NCBI GenBank assembly: GCA_036000645.1
Contig: DASYVA010000221.1
Span: 1 to 40,047, forward strand
Direction of reading: 5' to 3'
DNA: 40,047 bases
Source of the DNA: Candidatus Methylomirabilis sp.
Lineage (GTDB): Bacteria; Methylomirabilota; Methylomirabilia; Methylomirabilales; JACPAU01
Shown here: positions 32,498 through 40,047 of the stretch, in pieces
How the letters are laid out: each line of letters begins with the position of its first letter
How positions within the stretch are numbered: the stretch's first letter is position 1
Made by a program: the position numbers and the translations under genes
The notes under the pieces: generated by a model
Seen by the model: only the letters and a program-made list of their open reading frames with translations
Database searches by the model: none
What the model was told of the DNA's origin: nothing

Positions 32498-33425
32498 CGT
32501 TTCCCCCCCGTTGCGGCCGTCGGAGGCGCGCCCAGAACCCGACGAGCCCGTCGGGCAGCAGCTGCACCACCACGCAGATCACGAGGCCGATAAACACAAT
32601 ATAGAGGACGCTCTGCTCCATCTGGAGCCAGAGGAAGCGGCTCACGGCCTGGAGCAGCACGGCTCCCAGGATCGGGCCGACGGCCGTCCCCAGCCCTCCG
32701 AGCAGGGCCATCACCACCATCTGGTCGGTCACGCTCCCGGACAGCACGCTGTCCGGATGGATGTAGGTGGTCCAGTAGCCGTAGATGCCGCCGAGCACGC
32801 CGGGGAAGGTCGCGCTCAGCGCAAAGGCGGCCAGCTTGAGGCGGGTAGTGGCCACGCCCAGCGTCTCCGCCGCCTCTTCCTGCTCCCGGATCGCCCGGAG
32901 CTTGTATCCCATCCGCGAGCGCTCCATCAGGCCGTAGGTGATGGCGCAGGTCCCGGCCACGGCCGCCCACATGACGTAGTAGAAGAAGTTCGGATCCAGC
33001 AGTCCGGGGACGCGCATGCCGAAGGCCCCGCCCGTCACCTCCAAGAGGAGCGCCACCTGCCGGATCATCTCCGCGAAGGCCCAGGTGGCGATCGCGAAGT
33101 AGGCCCCGCGGAGGCGCAACGTCGGGAGGCCGATGAAGGCGGCCAGCGCCGCGCTGGCCAAGCCGCCGAGCAGGAGCCCCGCCCCGAAGGGCAGACCGGC
33201 ATGCACCATGGCGATGGCGGTGACGTAGGCCCCGACGCCGAAGAAGGCCCCGTGGCCGAAGTTGAGATAGCCGGTGTAGCCCCCGATGATGTTCCAGGAG
33301 ACGGCGAGGCCGATCCAGAGGAGAATCTCGGTCAGGATCCGCAGCCAGAACGGATTGAGGGCGAAGGGGGCCAGGAGGGTGAGCAGGAGGAAGGCACCGA
33401 GCGCGGGGAGGCGGAGGGGCCGCAT
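32487..33425 (-). CDS. livM: branched-chain/amino-acid ABC transporter permease LivM-type
   Basis: 312 residues with eight to nine hydrophobic helices. Family motifs are GYTGYLNFGHGAFFGVGAY, GLPTLRLRGAYFAIATWAFA, the EAA-like loop around MGYKLRAIREQEEAAETLG and ALLGGLGTAVGPILGA near the end. It forms the membrane channel with LivH. It begins one base after the livH stop (TAA-G-ATG), so expression is coupled. Confidence 0.93.
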   Translation of the reverse strand: MRPLRLPALGAFLLLTLLAPFALNPFWLRILTEILLWIGLAVSWNIIGGYTGYLNFGHGAFFGVGAYVTAIAMVHAGLPFGAGLLLGGLASAALAAFIGLPTLRLRGAYFAIATWAFAEMIRQVALLLEVTGGAFGMRVPGLLDPNFFYYVMWAAVAGTCAITYGLMERSRMGYKLRAIREQEEAAETLGVATTRLKLAAFALSATFPGVLGGIYGYWTTYIHPDSVLSGSVTDQMVVMALLGGLGTAVGPILGAVLLQAVSRFLWLQMEQSVLYIVFIGLVICVVVQLLPDGLVGFWARLRRPQRGGNGAA

Positions 33426-33426
33426 C

Positions 33427-34296
33427 TTAGCTCCCCCGGCCGAAGAGGCCCTTCGGCGCCACCACCAGCGTCAGGTAGAACACCCCGAAGAGGGCGAGGC
33501 CCACGTAGCGGCTCCCGAGGTAGACCGCCGTGAGGGACTGCAGCAGTCCCATGAAGAGCGCGGCCGGGATGACTCCCGGGACGAAACCCATCCCGGCCAG
33601 CACGACGACGAAGAAGGCGAGGGTCGTGTACCGGAGGCCCATCCCGGCGTGGATCGAGAAGAGGGCACCGATGAGGACGCCGGCCATCCCCGTCAGGCCG
33701 GCGTAGACCGCGTAGACGAGGGCGCTGATCCGCCGCACGTCCACCCCGAGCAGGCCGGCCGTCACCCGGTCCTGGGCGGTCGCCCGGATCGCCCGGCCCG
33801 TCCGCGTCCAGTAGAGGAAGGCCATGAAGGTGAGGGTTGCGAAGACGCCGAAGAGGAACCCGGCGAACCGGAGGGAGGGGACCGTGATCCCGATCTGGAC
33901 ATTCTGCCCCGAGAGCCACGTCCGGATGGACCGGAAGTTGAACCCCCAGAAGTAGAGCGCGCTCCCCTTCGCCACGGTGGCCAGCCCGAACGTGAAGAGG
34001 AGGCCCATCAGGACCGGGTGGGGGCGCTTGCCCGCCGTCACCCGCTGGATGAGGGGCTGGAGCAGGTACCCGCCAGCGAAGAAGAGGGCGAAGAACAGGG
34101 GCAGGGCAGCCATGGGGTCGCCGCCGGTGAACTCCTGGAACCAGAAGGCGGTGTAGGCCCCCAGCATCACCCACTCCCCCACGGCGAAATCAATGACGTC
34201 CATCACCCCGAAGCAGAGGGAAAAGCCGGCGGCGATGACGACCAGCGTCCCGCCGATCAGGACGCCGTCCAGGAGGGTCTGGAGGAAGAGTTCCAC
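33427..34296 (-). CDS. livH: branched-chain/amino-acid ABC transporter permease LivH-type
   Basis: 289 residues from GTG at 34296, which has GGAG seven bases upstream. A start at 34359 would put the hairpin-forming DNA inside the gene and add an untypical N-terminus, so I rejected it. Motifs are QTLLDGVLIGGTLVVIAAG, FGVMDVIDFAVGEWVMLGAY, the loop GRAIRATAQDRVTAGLLGVD and VVLAGMGFVPGVIPAALFMG. It is the second channel subunit of the Liv system. Confidence 0.92.
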   Translation of the reverse strand: MELFLQTLLDGVLIGGTLVVIAAGFSLCFGVMDVIDFAVGEWVMLGAYTAFWFQEFTGGDPMAALPLFFALFFAGGYLLQPLIQRVTAGKRPHPVLMGLLFTFGLATVAKGSALYFWGFNFRSIRTWLSGQNVQIGITVPSLRFAGFLFGVFATLTFMAFLYWTRTGRAIRATAQDRVTAGLLGVDVRRISALVYAVYAGLTGMAGVLIGALFSIHAGMGLRYTTLAFFVVVLAGMGFVPGVIPAALFMGLLQSLTAVYLGSRYVGLALFGVFYLTLVVAPKGLFGRGS

Positions 34297-34326
34297 GGGA
34301 GGCTCCGGACCGAGGGGGGAGAAAGA

Positions 34327-34360
34327 GGTGCGGGCGGCGGGGGAGGCCGCCGCCCGCACC
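34327..34360 (-). terminator. strong hairpin between the binding-protein gene and livH
   Basis: A perfect 14-bp stem (arms 34327-34340 and 34347-34360) has a 6-base loop. On the minus strand it is followed by TCTTTCT, a T-rich run. It lies 18 bases after the stop of the substrate-binding protein gene and 30 bases before livH. This is the classic place for partial termination, or 3'-end protection, that gives more binding protein than permease. Confidence 0.75.
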
Positions 34361-34377
34361 GCGAGCGCGTCATCCGC

Positions 34378-35631
34378 CTACCGCTTTGTCCACGCCGGCA
34401 TGGGGTACTTGGGGCTGATCACCTTGAGCGCGCCGGGGCCGACCTCCACGATCTTCCCCCCCTGGATCTGGAGGGCGATGCTGGAGAGGCCCACGTTGTC
34501 GTGATAGAAGTCCCCTTCCGTGGCGAACTTGATGGGGCCGTAGAAGGTCTTGATGTTGAGCTTCTCGAGCGCGGCCACCAGGGCGTCCTTTTCCTTCTGG
34601 TCGAGGGGCGGCGTGGCCCCGATCTGCTTCAGGGCCGCCTCGAACGCGAGTCCCGCCGCCGTGGAGGCCGCCTCGGTGTAGTCGGGAGGCGTCCCGTACT
34701 TCTTCTGGAAGACCTCGGCGTACTTCGCCGGCGTCCCGAAGGGATCATTCCCCTTGTGCTTGAGGGCCGCGGTCCAGACCGACGAGCCGAAGATGAACTC
34801 GGCGTCCTTCCCCAGCCCCTTCAGGAAGTCCGGGGTGGTCATGCCGTAGTGCTGGACGATGGCCTTCGGGGCGAAGCCCAGCTCCTTGGCCGCCTTGATC
34901 ATCTCCATGGCGGCCTTCTCGTGCGAGCCGATGGCCAGGATGTCGGGGTTGGCCGCCTTCACCGCCGTGATGGTGGGTGTGTAGTCCGCCCCCTCGGGGA
35001 CGATCTCGAACTTCACGACCTTGAGCCCCGCCTGCTCCGCCGAGTCCTTGAAGGCCTGGGCGGCGAACTTGGAGAAGGCGTCGTCAATGCCGATGACCGC
35101 CACCGTCTTCGGCGCCGGCTTCACGTCCTTCGCCAGCGTCTTGATGGAGGCGGGGGCGATCTGGTTCACGGCCGGGATCGTCCCGAAGGTGTACTTGAAC
35201 TTCTGCTTCCAGATGAGGGGGGACTCGGCAGAGCCGGTGATGTGGGGGACCTTGTACTTCTCCGTGATGGGGGCCACCGCTAACGTCGTCCCGCTAGCAT
35301 AAGGCCCCAGGATGAAGTCCACCTTCTCCTGCGTGATCAATCGCTCGGCGGCAAGGGCCGCGGTGGCCGGGCTGCTCTGGTCGTCCCCGTAGACGAGCTG
35401 GACCTTGTACCGATTCCCACCGATCGCGATGCCGCCGGCTGCGTTCACGGTGTCGGCCCAGAGGTCGTAGCCCCGCTTGGTGACGTTCCCGCCGAAGTTC
35501 ATCTCCCCCGAGAGGGACGTCACCACGCCCACCTTGAAGACCGGGGCCTGCTGGGCTTCCGTCGGGCCGAGGGCGAGCCCCACGGCCACGAGGAGCCCCA
35601 CGGCCATCGGAACCCACTGACGACGCTTCAT
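34378..35631 (-). CDS. livK: amino-acid ABC transporter substrate-binding protein (LivK/Leu-Ile-Val family)
   Basis: 417 residues. A signal peptide (MAVGLLVAVGLALGPTEAQQ region) precedes a type I periplasmic-binding fold: FKVGVVTSLSGEMNFGG, YDLWADTVNAAGGIAI, LVYGDDQSSPATAALAAERL and FILGPYASGTTLAV. This is the LivK family; its ligands include branched-chain amino acids, other amino acids, amides and urea. An excellent ribosome-binding site (AAGGAGGCATC) precedes the ATG. It is the first gene of the Liv set and follows the aminotransferase gene by 54 bases. Confidence 0.92.
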   Translation of the reverse strand: MKRRQWVPMAVGLLVAVGLALGPTEAQQAPVFKVGVVTSLSGEMNFGGNVTKRGYDLWADTVNAAGGIAIGGNRYKVQLVYGDDQSSPATAALAAERLITQEKVDFILGPYASGTTLAVAPITEKYKVPHITGSAESPLIWKQKFKYTFGTIPAVNQIAPASIKTLAKDVKPAPKTVAVIGIDDAFSKFAAQAFKDSAEQAGLKVVKFEIVPEGADYTPTITAVKAANPDILAIGSHEKAAMEMIKAAKELGFAPKAIVQHYGMTTPDFLKGLGKDAEFIFGSSVWTAALKHKGNDPFGTPAKYAEVFQKKYGTPPDYTEAASTAAGLAFEAALKQIGATPPLDQKEKDALVAALEKLNIKTFYGPIKFATEGDFYHDNVGLSSIALQIQGGKIVEVGPGALKVISPKYPMPAWTKR

Positions 35632-35685
35632 GATGCCTCCTTCCCCGGAGTCGACTGCCGGGGCGTCTCTGCCGTCCTCCCGCGC

Positions 35686-36999
35686 CTATCCCGTCACCTC
35701 CGCGATCGCCTCCTCCAGGATGTCCAGACCCTTCCGGAGCTCACTCTCCCCGATCACCAGGGGCATCAGCGTCCGGATCACGTTGTTGTGCGTTCCAGCC
35801 CCGATGGTGAGGAGGCCCTTCTCGTAGCACTTCTTCACCACCAGCTTGGTCTCGGCCTTGGCCGGGGTCTTCTTCTCCCGGTCGGTGACCAGCTCCATCG
35901 CCACCATCGCCCCGAGCCCGCGGACGTCCCCGATGATCTCGTAGCGCTCCTGCCACTCCCGGAACCGTCGCTGCACCACCTCCCCGATCGCGGCCCCCTT
36001 CTCCGGCAGCCGCTCCTGCTCCATCAGGTCGAGGACGGCGAGGGCCGCCCGGCAGGCGAGGGGGTTGCCCCCGAAGGTCCCCCCGAGGCCGCCGACGCCG
36101 GGGGCATCCATCACCTCGGCCCGCCCGGTGACCGCGGAGAGGGGAAGCCCCGCCGCCAGGGACTTCGCCGTGAGGAGGAGGTCCGGCACGACGTTCCAGT
36201 GCTCGACGGCGAAGAGGCGGCCGGTCCGCCCCCACGCGGTCTGGACCTCGTCCGCGATGAAGAGGATCCCGTATTTCTCGCAGATGGCCTTCAGCTTCGG
36301 GAGGTACTCGGGGGGCGGGACGACGAAGCCTCCCTCCCCCAGGACCGGCTCGACGAGGAGCGCGGCCACGGACTCTGCCTGGACCTTGTTCAGGAACGCC
36401 TCCTCCACCAGGTCGGCGCAGGCGACGTTGCACGAGGGGTACGTGAGCCCGATGGGGCACCGGTAGCAGTAGGCGTAGGGCATCCGGTAGACCTCGGGCG
36501 CGAAGGGGGCGAAGCCCAGCTTGTACGGGTCCACCTTCGAGGTCAGGGACAGGGCCAGGAGGGTCCGGCCGTGAAAGGCGTCCTCGAAGCAGATGGCGGC
36601 CGGCCGCTTCGTCGAGGCCCGGGCGATCTTCACCGCGTTCTCCACCGCCTCCGCTCCGCTGTTCGCGAGCATGGTCTTCTTCGGGAAGGGGCCGGGGACC
36701 AGGGCGTTCAGCCGCTTCGCCACCGCCACGTAGGGCTCGTACATCATCACGTGGAAACAGGTGTGCAGGAACTTCGCGGCCTGATCCCGGATGGCCTCGA
36801 CCACCGAGGGCGGGCAGTGGCCGGCGTTGACCACCCCGATCCCCGCGGCGAAGTCGATGTACTCCTTCCCCTCCACGTCCCAGACCTTCGCACCCTGCGC
36901 GCGCGCCGCGAAGAGCGGGGTGACGTTGAAGGGCCCGCGGGGGACGTGCTGCTCCCGCTCGGCCAGGAGGTCCTTGTTCGTCTTCCGGGGCTTCTCCAT
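35686..36999 (-). CDS. gabT: class III aminotransferase, 4-aminobutyrate transaminase-like
   Basis: 437 residues. Motifs are VWDVEGKEYIDFAAGIGVVN, MLANSGAEAVENAVKIAR, FHGRTLLALSLT, LVEPVLGEGGFVVPP, FIADEVQTAWGRTG and the PLP lysine in LTAKSLAAGLPLSAVTG. This is the GabT/omega-aminotransferase group, which moves the amino group of GABA or 5-aminovalerate to 2-oxoglutarate, giving succinate semialdehyde. Its neighbour is a ureohydrolase that could supply GABA from 4-guanidinobutyrate. A Cys-rich patch (YAYCYRCPIGLTYPSCNVAC) is common in this family. Other omega-amino acids are possible substrates. Confidence 0.9.
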   Translation of the reverse strand: MEKPRKTNKDLLAEREQHVPRGPFNVTPLFAARAQGAKVWDVEGKEYIDFAAGIGVVNAGHCPPSVVEAIRDQAAKFLHTCFHVMMYEPYVAVAKRLNALVPGPFPKKTMLANSGAEAVENAVKIARASTKRPAAICFEDAFHGRTLLALSLTSKVDPYKLGFAPFAPEVYRMPYAYCYRCPIGLTYPSCNVACADLVEEAFLNKVQAESVAALLVEPVLGEGGFVVPPPEYLPKLKAICEKYGILFIADEVQTAWGRTGRLFAVEHWNVVPDLLLTAKSLAAGLPLSAVTGRAEVMDAPGVGGLGGTFGGNPLACRAALAVLDLMEQERLPEKGAAIGEVVQRRFREWQERYEIIGDVRGLGAMVAMELVTDREKKTPAKAETKLVVKKCYEKGLLTIGAGTHNNVIRTLMPLVIGESELRKGLDILEEAIAEVTG

Positions 37000-37030
37000 C
37001 CGCTGCTCCTCTCCGGATCGCGACGCCCGG

Positions 37031-37975
37031 TTACTTCCGCTCCCCCCGCTTGGGCAGGGTGCAGAGGTACTCGTAGATCAGGTTAGCGGCGAGCAGGGCC
37101 GTGATCTGGCCCGGGCCGTCGTAGAGGGGCGAGACCTCGACCAGGTCGAACCCGACCGTGCCGAAGCCGGCCAGGAGCCGGACGAGGCTCTGGGCCTCGG
37201 TGGACGTGAGCCCCCCCACCTCCGGCGTCCCCGTCCCCGGGGCGAAGGCCGGGTCCACGGCGTCAATGTCGAAGGAGACGTAGGCTTTCCCCCCCTTCAG
37301 GCGCCGCAGACGCTCGGCGACGTAGCCGACCCCCCGCTCCTTCACGTCGCCGATGGGGATGACTTCCATGCCGTGCTCCTTCTGAAAATCGAAGTCACTC
37401 TCCTCGTACAGGGACCCCCGGATCCCGATGTGGATGGTCCGCCGGGGGTCGATGAGCCCCTCCTCCACCGCCCGGCGGAACGGCGTCCCGTGAAAGTACT
37501 TCCCGCCGAAGTACTGGTCCCAGGTGTCGCAGTGCGAGTCGAAGTGGATGAGGGCGACGGGGCCGTGCCGCTTCGCCACGGCGCGGAGGATGGGGAGGGA
37601 GATCGAGTGATCGCCGCCGACACAGACCGGCAGGACATCCGCCGCCAGGATCCGGGCGACCTCTTCCTCGACGAGGACATAGGTCTTCTCGATCGAGACC
37701 GGAGCCACGTCCACGTCGCCGTAGTCGGCGACCCGCCGGGTCACGAAGGGGAGGGCCTTCACCGCGGGGTTGTAGGGCCTGAGCAGGCTGGACTGGTTCC
37801 GGATCTCCCGCGGGCCGAAGCGGGCCCCCGGGCGGTAGGAGGTTCCCCCATCAAAGGGGATGCCCAGGATGGCCGTGTCCAACGCTTCCAGGTCCCGGCT
37901 CGTGGGCAGCCGCATGAAGGTGGCCACCTGGGCGAAGCGGGGGCTGGCGAAGGCGTCGCGGGGGGTAAAGTCCAT
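37031..37975 (-). CDS. ureohydrolase (agmatinase / guanidinobutyrase family)
   Basis: 314 residues. The binuclear Mn site is complete: GGDHS (H123), HFDSHCDTWD (D146, H148, D150) and SFDIDAVDP (D236, D238). The segment APGTGTPEVGGLTSTEA is typical of agmatinase and guanidinobutyrase and differs from the HutG signature. It should hydrolyse a guanidino compound, releasing urea. The adjacent GABA-type aminotransferase favours 4-guanidinobutyrate; agmatine and guanidine are alternatives. It lies between the transporter ATPase (14 bases) and the aminotransferase (31 bases). No urease gene is in view. Confidence 0.9.
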   Translation of the reverse strand: MDFTPRDAFASPRFAQVATFMRLPTSRDLEALDTAILGIPFDGGTSYRPGARFGPREIRNQSSLLRPYNPAVKALPFVTRRVADYGDVDVAPVSIEKTYVLVEEEVARILAADVLPVCVGGDHSISLPILRAVAKRHGPVALIHFDSHCDTWDQYFGGKYFHGTPFRRAVEEGLIDPRRTIHIGIRGSLYEESDFDFQKEHGMEVIPIGDVKERGVGYVAERLRRLKGGKAYVSFDIDAVDPAFAPGTGTPEVGGLTSTEAQSLVRLLAGFGTVGFDLVEVSPLYDGPGQITALLAANLIYEYLCTLPKRGERK

Positions 37976-37989
37976 GGAGCCTCCTCGGC

Positions 37990-38808
37990 TCAGCGGGTGG
38001 CCGGCCGGCTCTCGGCCGGCTGCCCGTCCGCGATCGCCTTCAGGGTCTCCTCCCGGATCAGGCCCAGGACCTCCCGCTTGAGGGCCATGAACGACTCCGA
38101 GGTCAGAACCTCCAGGCTCCGGGGACGGGGGAGGGGGACCTCGAGGACCTTCTTGATGCGGCCCGGCCGGGCGGTCATCACGTAGACCCGGTCCCCCAGG
38201 AAGATCGCCTCGTCGATGTCGTGGGTCACGAACAGAATCGTCTTGTGCGACTCCTCCCAGACCTTGAGCAAGAGCTCCTGCATGATCACCCGGGTCTGAG
38301 CGTCCAGCGCCCCGAAGGGCTCGTCCATCAGGAGAATCTCCGGATCGTTCGCGAGGGCCCGGGCGATGGCCACCCGCTGCTGCATCCCGCCGGAGAGCTC
38401 CTTCGGATAGACCCGCTCGAAGCCGGTCAGGCCGACGAGGCCGATGAAGTGGCGGGCCACGGCCGCCCGCTCCGCCGGCGGAACCCGCTTGATCCGGAGG
38501 CCGAACTCCACGTTCTTCTGGACCGTGAGCCAGTGGAAGGGGGTGTAGGCCTGGAAGACCATCCCCCGGTCCGCCCCCGGTCCCGCGACGGTCCGGCCGT
38601 CCAGGGTGATCTCCCCCGCCGTGGGCCTGAGCAGCCCGGCCACCATCCGGAGGAGCGTGGACTTCCCGCAGCCGGAGGTCCCGACCAGGACCGCGACCTC
38701 CCGGTTCCGGACCGCGAAAGTGACCTCCTCGACCGCAACAATCTGCTGTCCCCGGCGGGTCGTGAACCGCATAGTGACCCGGTGCAGGTTCAGCTTGGCG
38801 CGGTCCAT
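37990..38808 (-). CDS. NitT/TauT-type ABC transporter ATPase
   Basis: 272 residues from the ATG at 38808, one base after the permease stop (TGA-A-ATG). The longer frame to 38865 overlaps the permease and is rejected. Walker A is [10 protein letters not shown]-loop [14 protein letters not shown], signature [15 protein letters not shown], Walker [17 protein letters not shown] and switch FVTHDIDEA. These match the TauB/SsuB/NrtD group that drives uptake of nitrate, taurine, sulfonates, pyrimidine precursors or similar. Context suggests a guanidino or amino acid ligand feeding the ureohydrolase. Confidence 0.92.
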   Translation of the reverse strand: MDRAKLNLHRVTMRFTTRRGQQIVAVEEVTFAVRNREVAVLVGTSGCGKSTLLRMVAGLLRPTAGEITLDGRTVAGPGADRGMVFQAYTPFHWLTVQKNVEFGLRIKRVPPAERAAVARHFIGLVGLTGFERVYPKELSGGMQQRVAIARALANDPEILLMDEPFGALDAQTRVIMQELLLKVWEESHKTILFVTHDIDEAIFLGDRVYVMTARPGRIKKVLEVPLPRPRSLEVLTSESFMALKREVLGLIREETLKAIADGQPAESRPATR

Positions 38809-38809
38809 T

Positions 38810-39607
38810 TCAAACCCTGGGGGACCAGGGGAGCAGGGCGCGATGCCCCCACTTGAAGAGCGCATCGGTCGCGAGGCCCAGGAGCCCGATGACCAGGATC
38901 CCGACGAAGATCCGATCCGTGAAGAGGCCTCGCTGGGAGTTGAGGATTAAATAGCCCAGCCCCTTGTTCGCCGCCACCAGCTCGGCCACCACCAGGTACG
39001 TCCAGGCCCACCCCATCGTGATCCGGAGGGTGTCCATGACGCCGGGGAGCGTGGCCGGTACCAGGACCCGCGGCAGGACGTGCCGCGGCCGCGCCCCCAG
39101 CGTGTAGGAGACCTCCAGGAGGTCCTTGGAAACATTCCCCGACACGTCGGCCACCAGGATGACCTGCTGGAAGAAGGTCCCGATGAAGATCACGGTGACC
39201 CGGGACTCGAAATCAATCCCCACCCACAGGATGATCAGCGGGATCATGGCGCTGACGGGGAGGTACCGGACGAACCCCACGATCGGCTCCACCAAGGCCT
39301 CGGCGATCTTGAAGGACCCGACCAGGATACCGAGGGGAACGGCGAGGACGGAGGCGAGGAGAAAGCCGGTCAGAATGACCGCCACGCTCGCTGTGGCATG
39401 GGTCAGCAGGGTCCCGTCGGCGCCCAGCTCCACCGCGGCCTGCAGGACCTGCGTCGGGGTGGGGAGGAAGAGCGTCTGGACCAGCCCCCCGTAGGACAGG
39501 ACGCACCAGAGGAGCAGGGTCCCGACCACGGTGACGGCGCTGGCCGTCACGTAGAGGGGACCCGGGATCCCCTCCTTGGGGGTGAGCACGTCGCGGAGGG
39601 GGGGCAC
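38810..39607 (-). CDS. NitT/TauT-type ABC transporter permease
   Basis: 265 residues from GTG at 39607, with GGGAGG just upstream. The frame is open to 39757, but that part lies across the binding-protein gene. About six membrane helices; the ABC-permease EAA loop appears as [20 protein letters not shown], with [20 protein letters not shown] and [12 protein letters not shown] typical of TauC/SsuC. It forms the channel for the adjacent ATPase. Confidence 0.9.
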   Translation of the reverse strand: MPPLRDVLTPKEGIPGPLYVTASAVTVVGTLLLWCVLSYGGLVQTLFLPTPTQVLQAAVELGADGTLLTHATASVAVILTGFLLASVLAVPLGILVGSFKIAEALVEPIVGFVRYLPVSAMIPLIILWVGIDFESRVTVIFIGTFFQQVILVADVSGNVSKDLLEVSYTLGARPRHVLPRVLVPATLPGVMDTLRITMGWAWTYLVVAELVAANKGLGYLILNSQRGLFTDRIFVGILVIGLLGLATDALFKWGHRALLPWSPRV

Positions 39608-39621
39608 GGGCCTCCCGGCGA

Positions 39622-39657
39622 GCAGCGGCCCGGGGCCACCGCGCCCCGGGCCGCTGC
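39622..39657 (-). terminator. hairpin between the second binding-protein gene and its permease
   Basis: A perfect 15-bp stem, GCAGCGGCCCGGGGC (39622-39636) with its complement (39643-39657), encloses a 6-base loop. It lies 11 bases beyond the TAA of the binding protein and 14 bases before the permease GTG. No T-run follows on the minus strand, so mRNA 3'-end protection or attenuation is likelier than full termination. Confidence 0.55.
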
Positions 39658-39668
39658 CCGCAGTCGGG

Positions 39669-40047
39669 TTACTTGCCGATGTACGCGTGGGTGATGAGGT
39701 CCTTCGCCTGGAACTTCCCCTGGAGCTTGCCCAGGGTCCCCCAGATCTCCAGGGCATTGTTCACCGTCTGGTACATCGCCCCCGGCTTCTGGGGCGTCCC
39801 GAAGAAGGCCGCGTTGTCCTTGGCGTTGTAGTACTTGATCCCGGCGATGGTCTCCTCCCAGTCCTTCAGCTCCTTCAGCCAGCCCCCCACCGCCTTGGCC
39901 ATGATGGCGTTGCCCTCCTTGGGGTTCTTCTCCCAGAAGGCCACCGCCTGGTTCCAGCCCTTCACCACCGCCTGGACGTCGCCCCGGCGCTTCTCGATGA
40001 CGTCCCGGCGGATGATCAGGACGTCGGTGATGAGCCCGGGGGTCTTG
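39669..40047 (-). CDS. NitT/TauT-type ABC transporter substrate-binding protein, C-terminal part
   Basis: The frame is open from the right window edge to the TAA at 39669-39671, so about 125 C-terminal residues are seen and the start lies beyond 40047. Visible sequence includes LITDVLIIRRDVIEKRRGDV, then VVKGWNQAVAFWEKNPKEG, AIMAKAVGG, IKYYNAKDNAAFFG and VNNALEIWGTLGKLQ. This is the typical second-lobe end of SsuA/TauA/NMT1-like binding proteins. It is the first-encoded component of the transporter. Confidence 0.85.
   Translation of the reverse strand, partial: KTPGLITDVLIIRRDVIEKRRGDVQAVVKGWNQAVAFWEKNPKEGNAIMAKAVGGWLKELKDWEETIAGIKYYNAKDNAAFFGTPQKPGAMYQTVNNALEIWGTLGKLQGKFQAKDLITHAYIGK

Noticed and set aside
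32016-35283. Long plus-strand open frames opposite the Liv transporter
   Set aside because: They mirror livG, livM, livH and livK codons, have extreme composition and no recognisable domain.
35643-35663. Hairpin CCCCGG/CCGGGG upstream of livK as a regulator
   Set aside because: The stem is only 6 bp with a 9-base loop; in such GC-rich DNA it is not distinguishable from chance.
37031-37975. Ureohydrolase as HutG (formimidoylglutamase) completing the histidine pathway
   Set aside because: The segment APGTGTPEVGG and nearby residues match agmatinase/guanidinobutyrase, and the gene sits with the aminotransferase and NitT transporter, apart from hut.

Overview
The window is very GC-rich, gene-dense bacterial DNA with Gram-negative features: c-type cytochromes, a TolC-like outer-membrane protein, a PagL-like lipid A deacylase, MlaC-like HpnM and a complete hopanoid core. 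Cys-rich 'NPCAAK' repeat proteins beside cytochromes, hopanoid genes and a TIGR04073-type protein recall the NC10/Rokubacteria (Methylomirabilota) lineage. That placement is from memory and is only moderately certain. I see no tRNA, rRNA, CRISPR array, insertion sequence or phage gene. No gene-free stretch exceeds about 200 bases.

Bases 1-5488 (plus strand) encode exported proteins: the end of an NPCA-repeat protein, a BNR/YCF48-like beta-propeller, a mono-heme cytochrome c interrupted by one in-frame TGA, a di-heme cytochrome c, an 11-copy NPCAAKTL repeat protein with a terminator-like hairpin, a penta-heme cytochrome and an FGE-sulfatase-domain protein. The cytochrome's TGA has a SECIS-like hairpin at the expected spacing, and its NPCA tail lies beyond the TGA, so a selenocysteine cytochrome c is a real possibility.

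Bases 5485-6842 (minus strand) hold a PagL-like protein and a TIGR04073-like protein.

Bases 6843-25117 (minus strand) look like one 19-gene operon behind a candidate sigma70 promoter. Many genes overlap by 1-4 bases. It interleaves hopanoid genes (squalene-hopene cyclase, hpnH, hpnG, hpnL-like, hpnM, hpnA, ispA) with a phosphonolipid-type set: split phosphonopyruvate decarboxylase, 2-aminoethylphosphonate transaminase, a PntC-like cytidylyltransferase and a CDP-alcohol phosphotransferase. It also carries a 2-oxoglutarate oxygenase, a TolC-like protein, two zinc dehydrogenases, a CruF-like protein and two unrecognised tandem paralogues. The inferred flow is phosphonopyruvate to phosphonoacetaldehyde to 2-aminoethylphosphonate to CMP-AEP to an AEP-headgroup lipid, made and exported along with hopanoids. 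PEP mutase, the entry enzyme, is not in the window. This operon is the best candidate here for an undescribed system.

Bases 25177-40047 (minus strand) are catabolic: a four-carbon sugar-acid kinase coupled to hutI-hutU-hutH, a Liv-type ABC transporter (LivF, G, M, H, K), a class III aminotransferase, a ureohydrolase and a NitT/TauT-type ABC transporter whose binding protein runs off the window. Ureohydrolase plus aminotransferase would suit 4-guanidinobutyrate to GABA to succinate semialdehyde. Strong hairpins follow both binding-protein genes.
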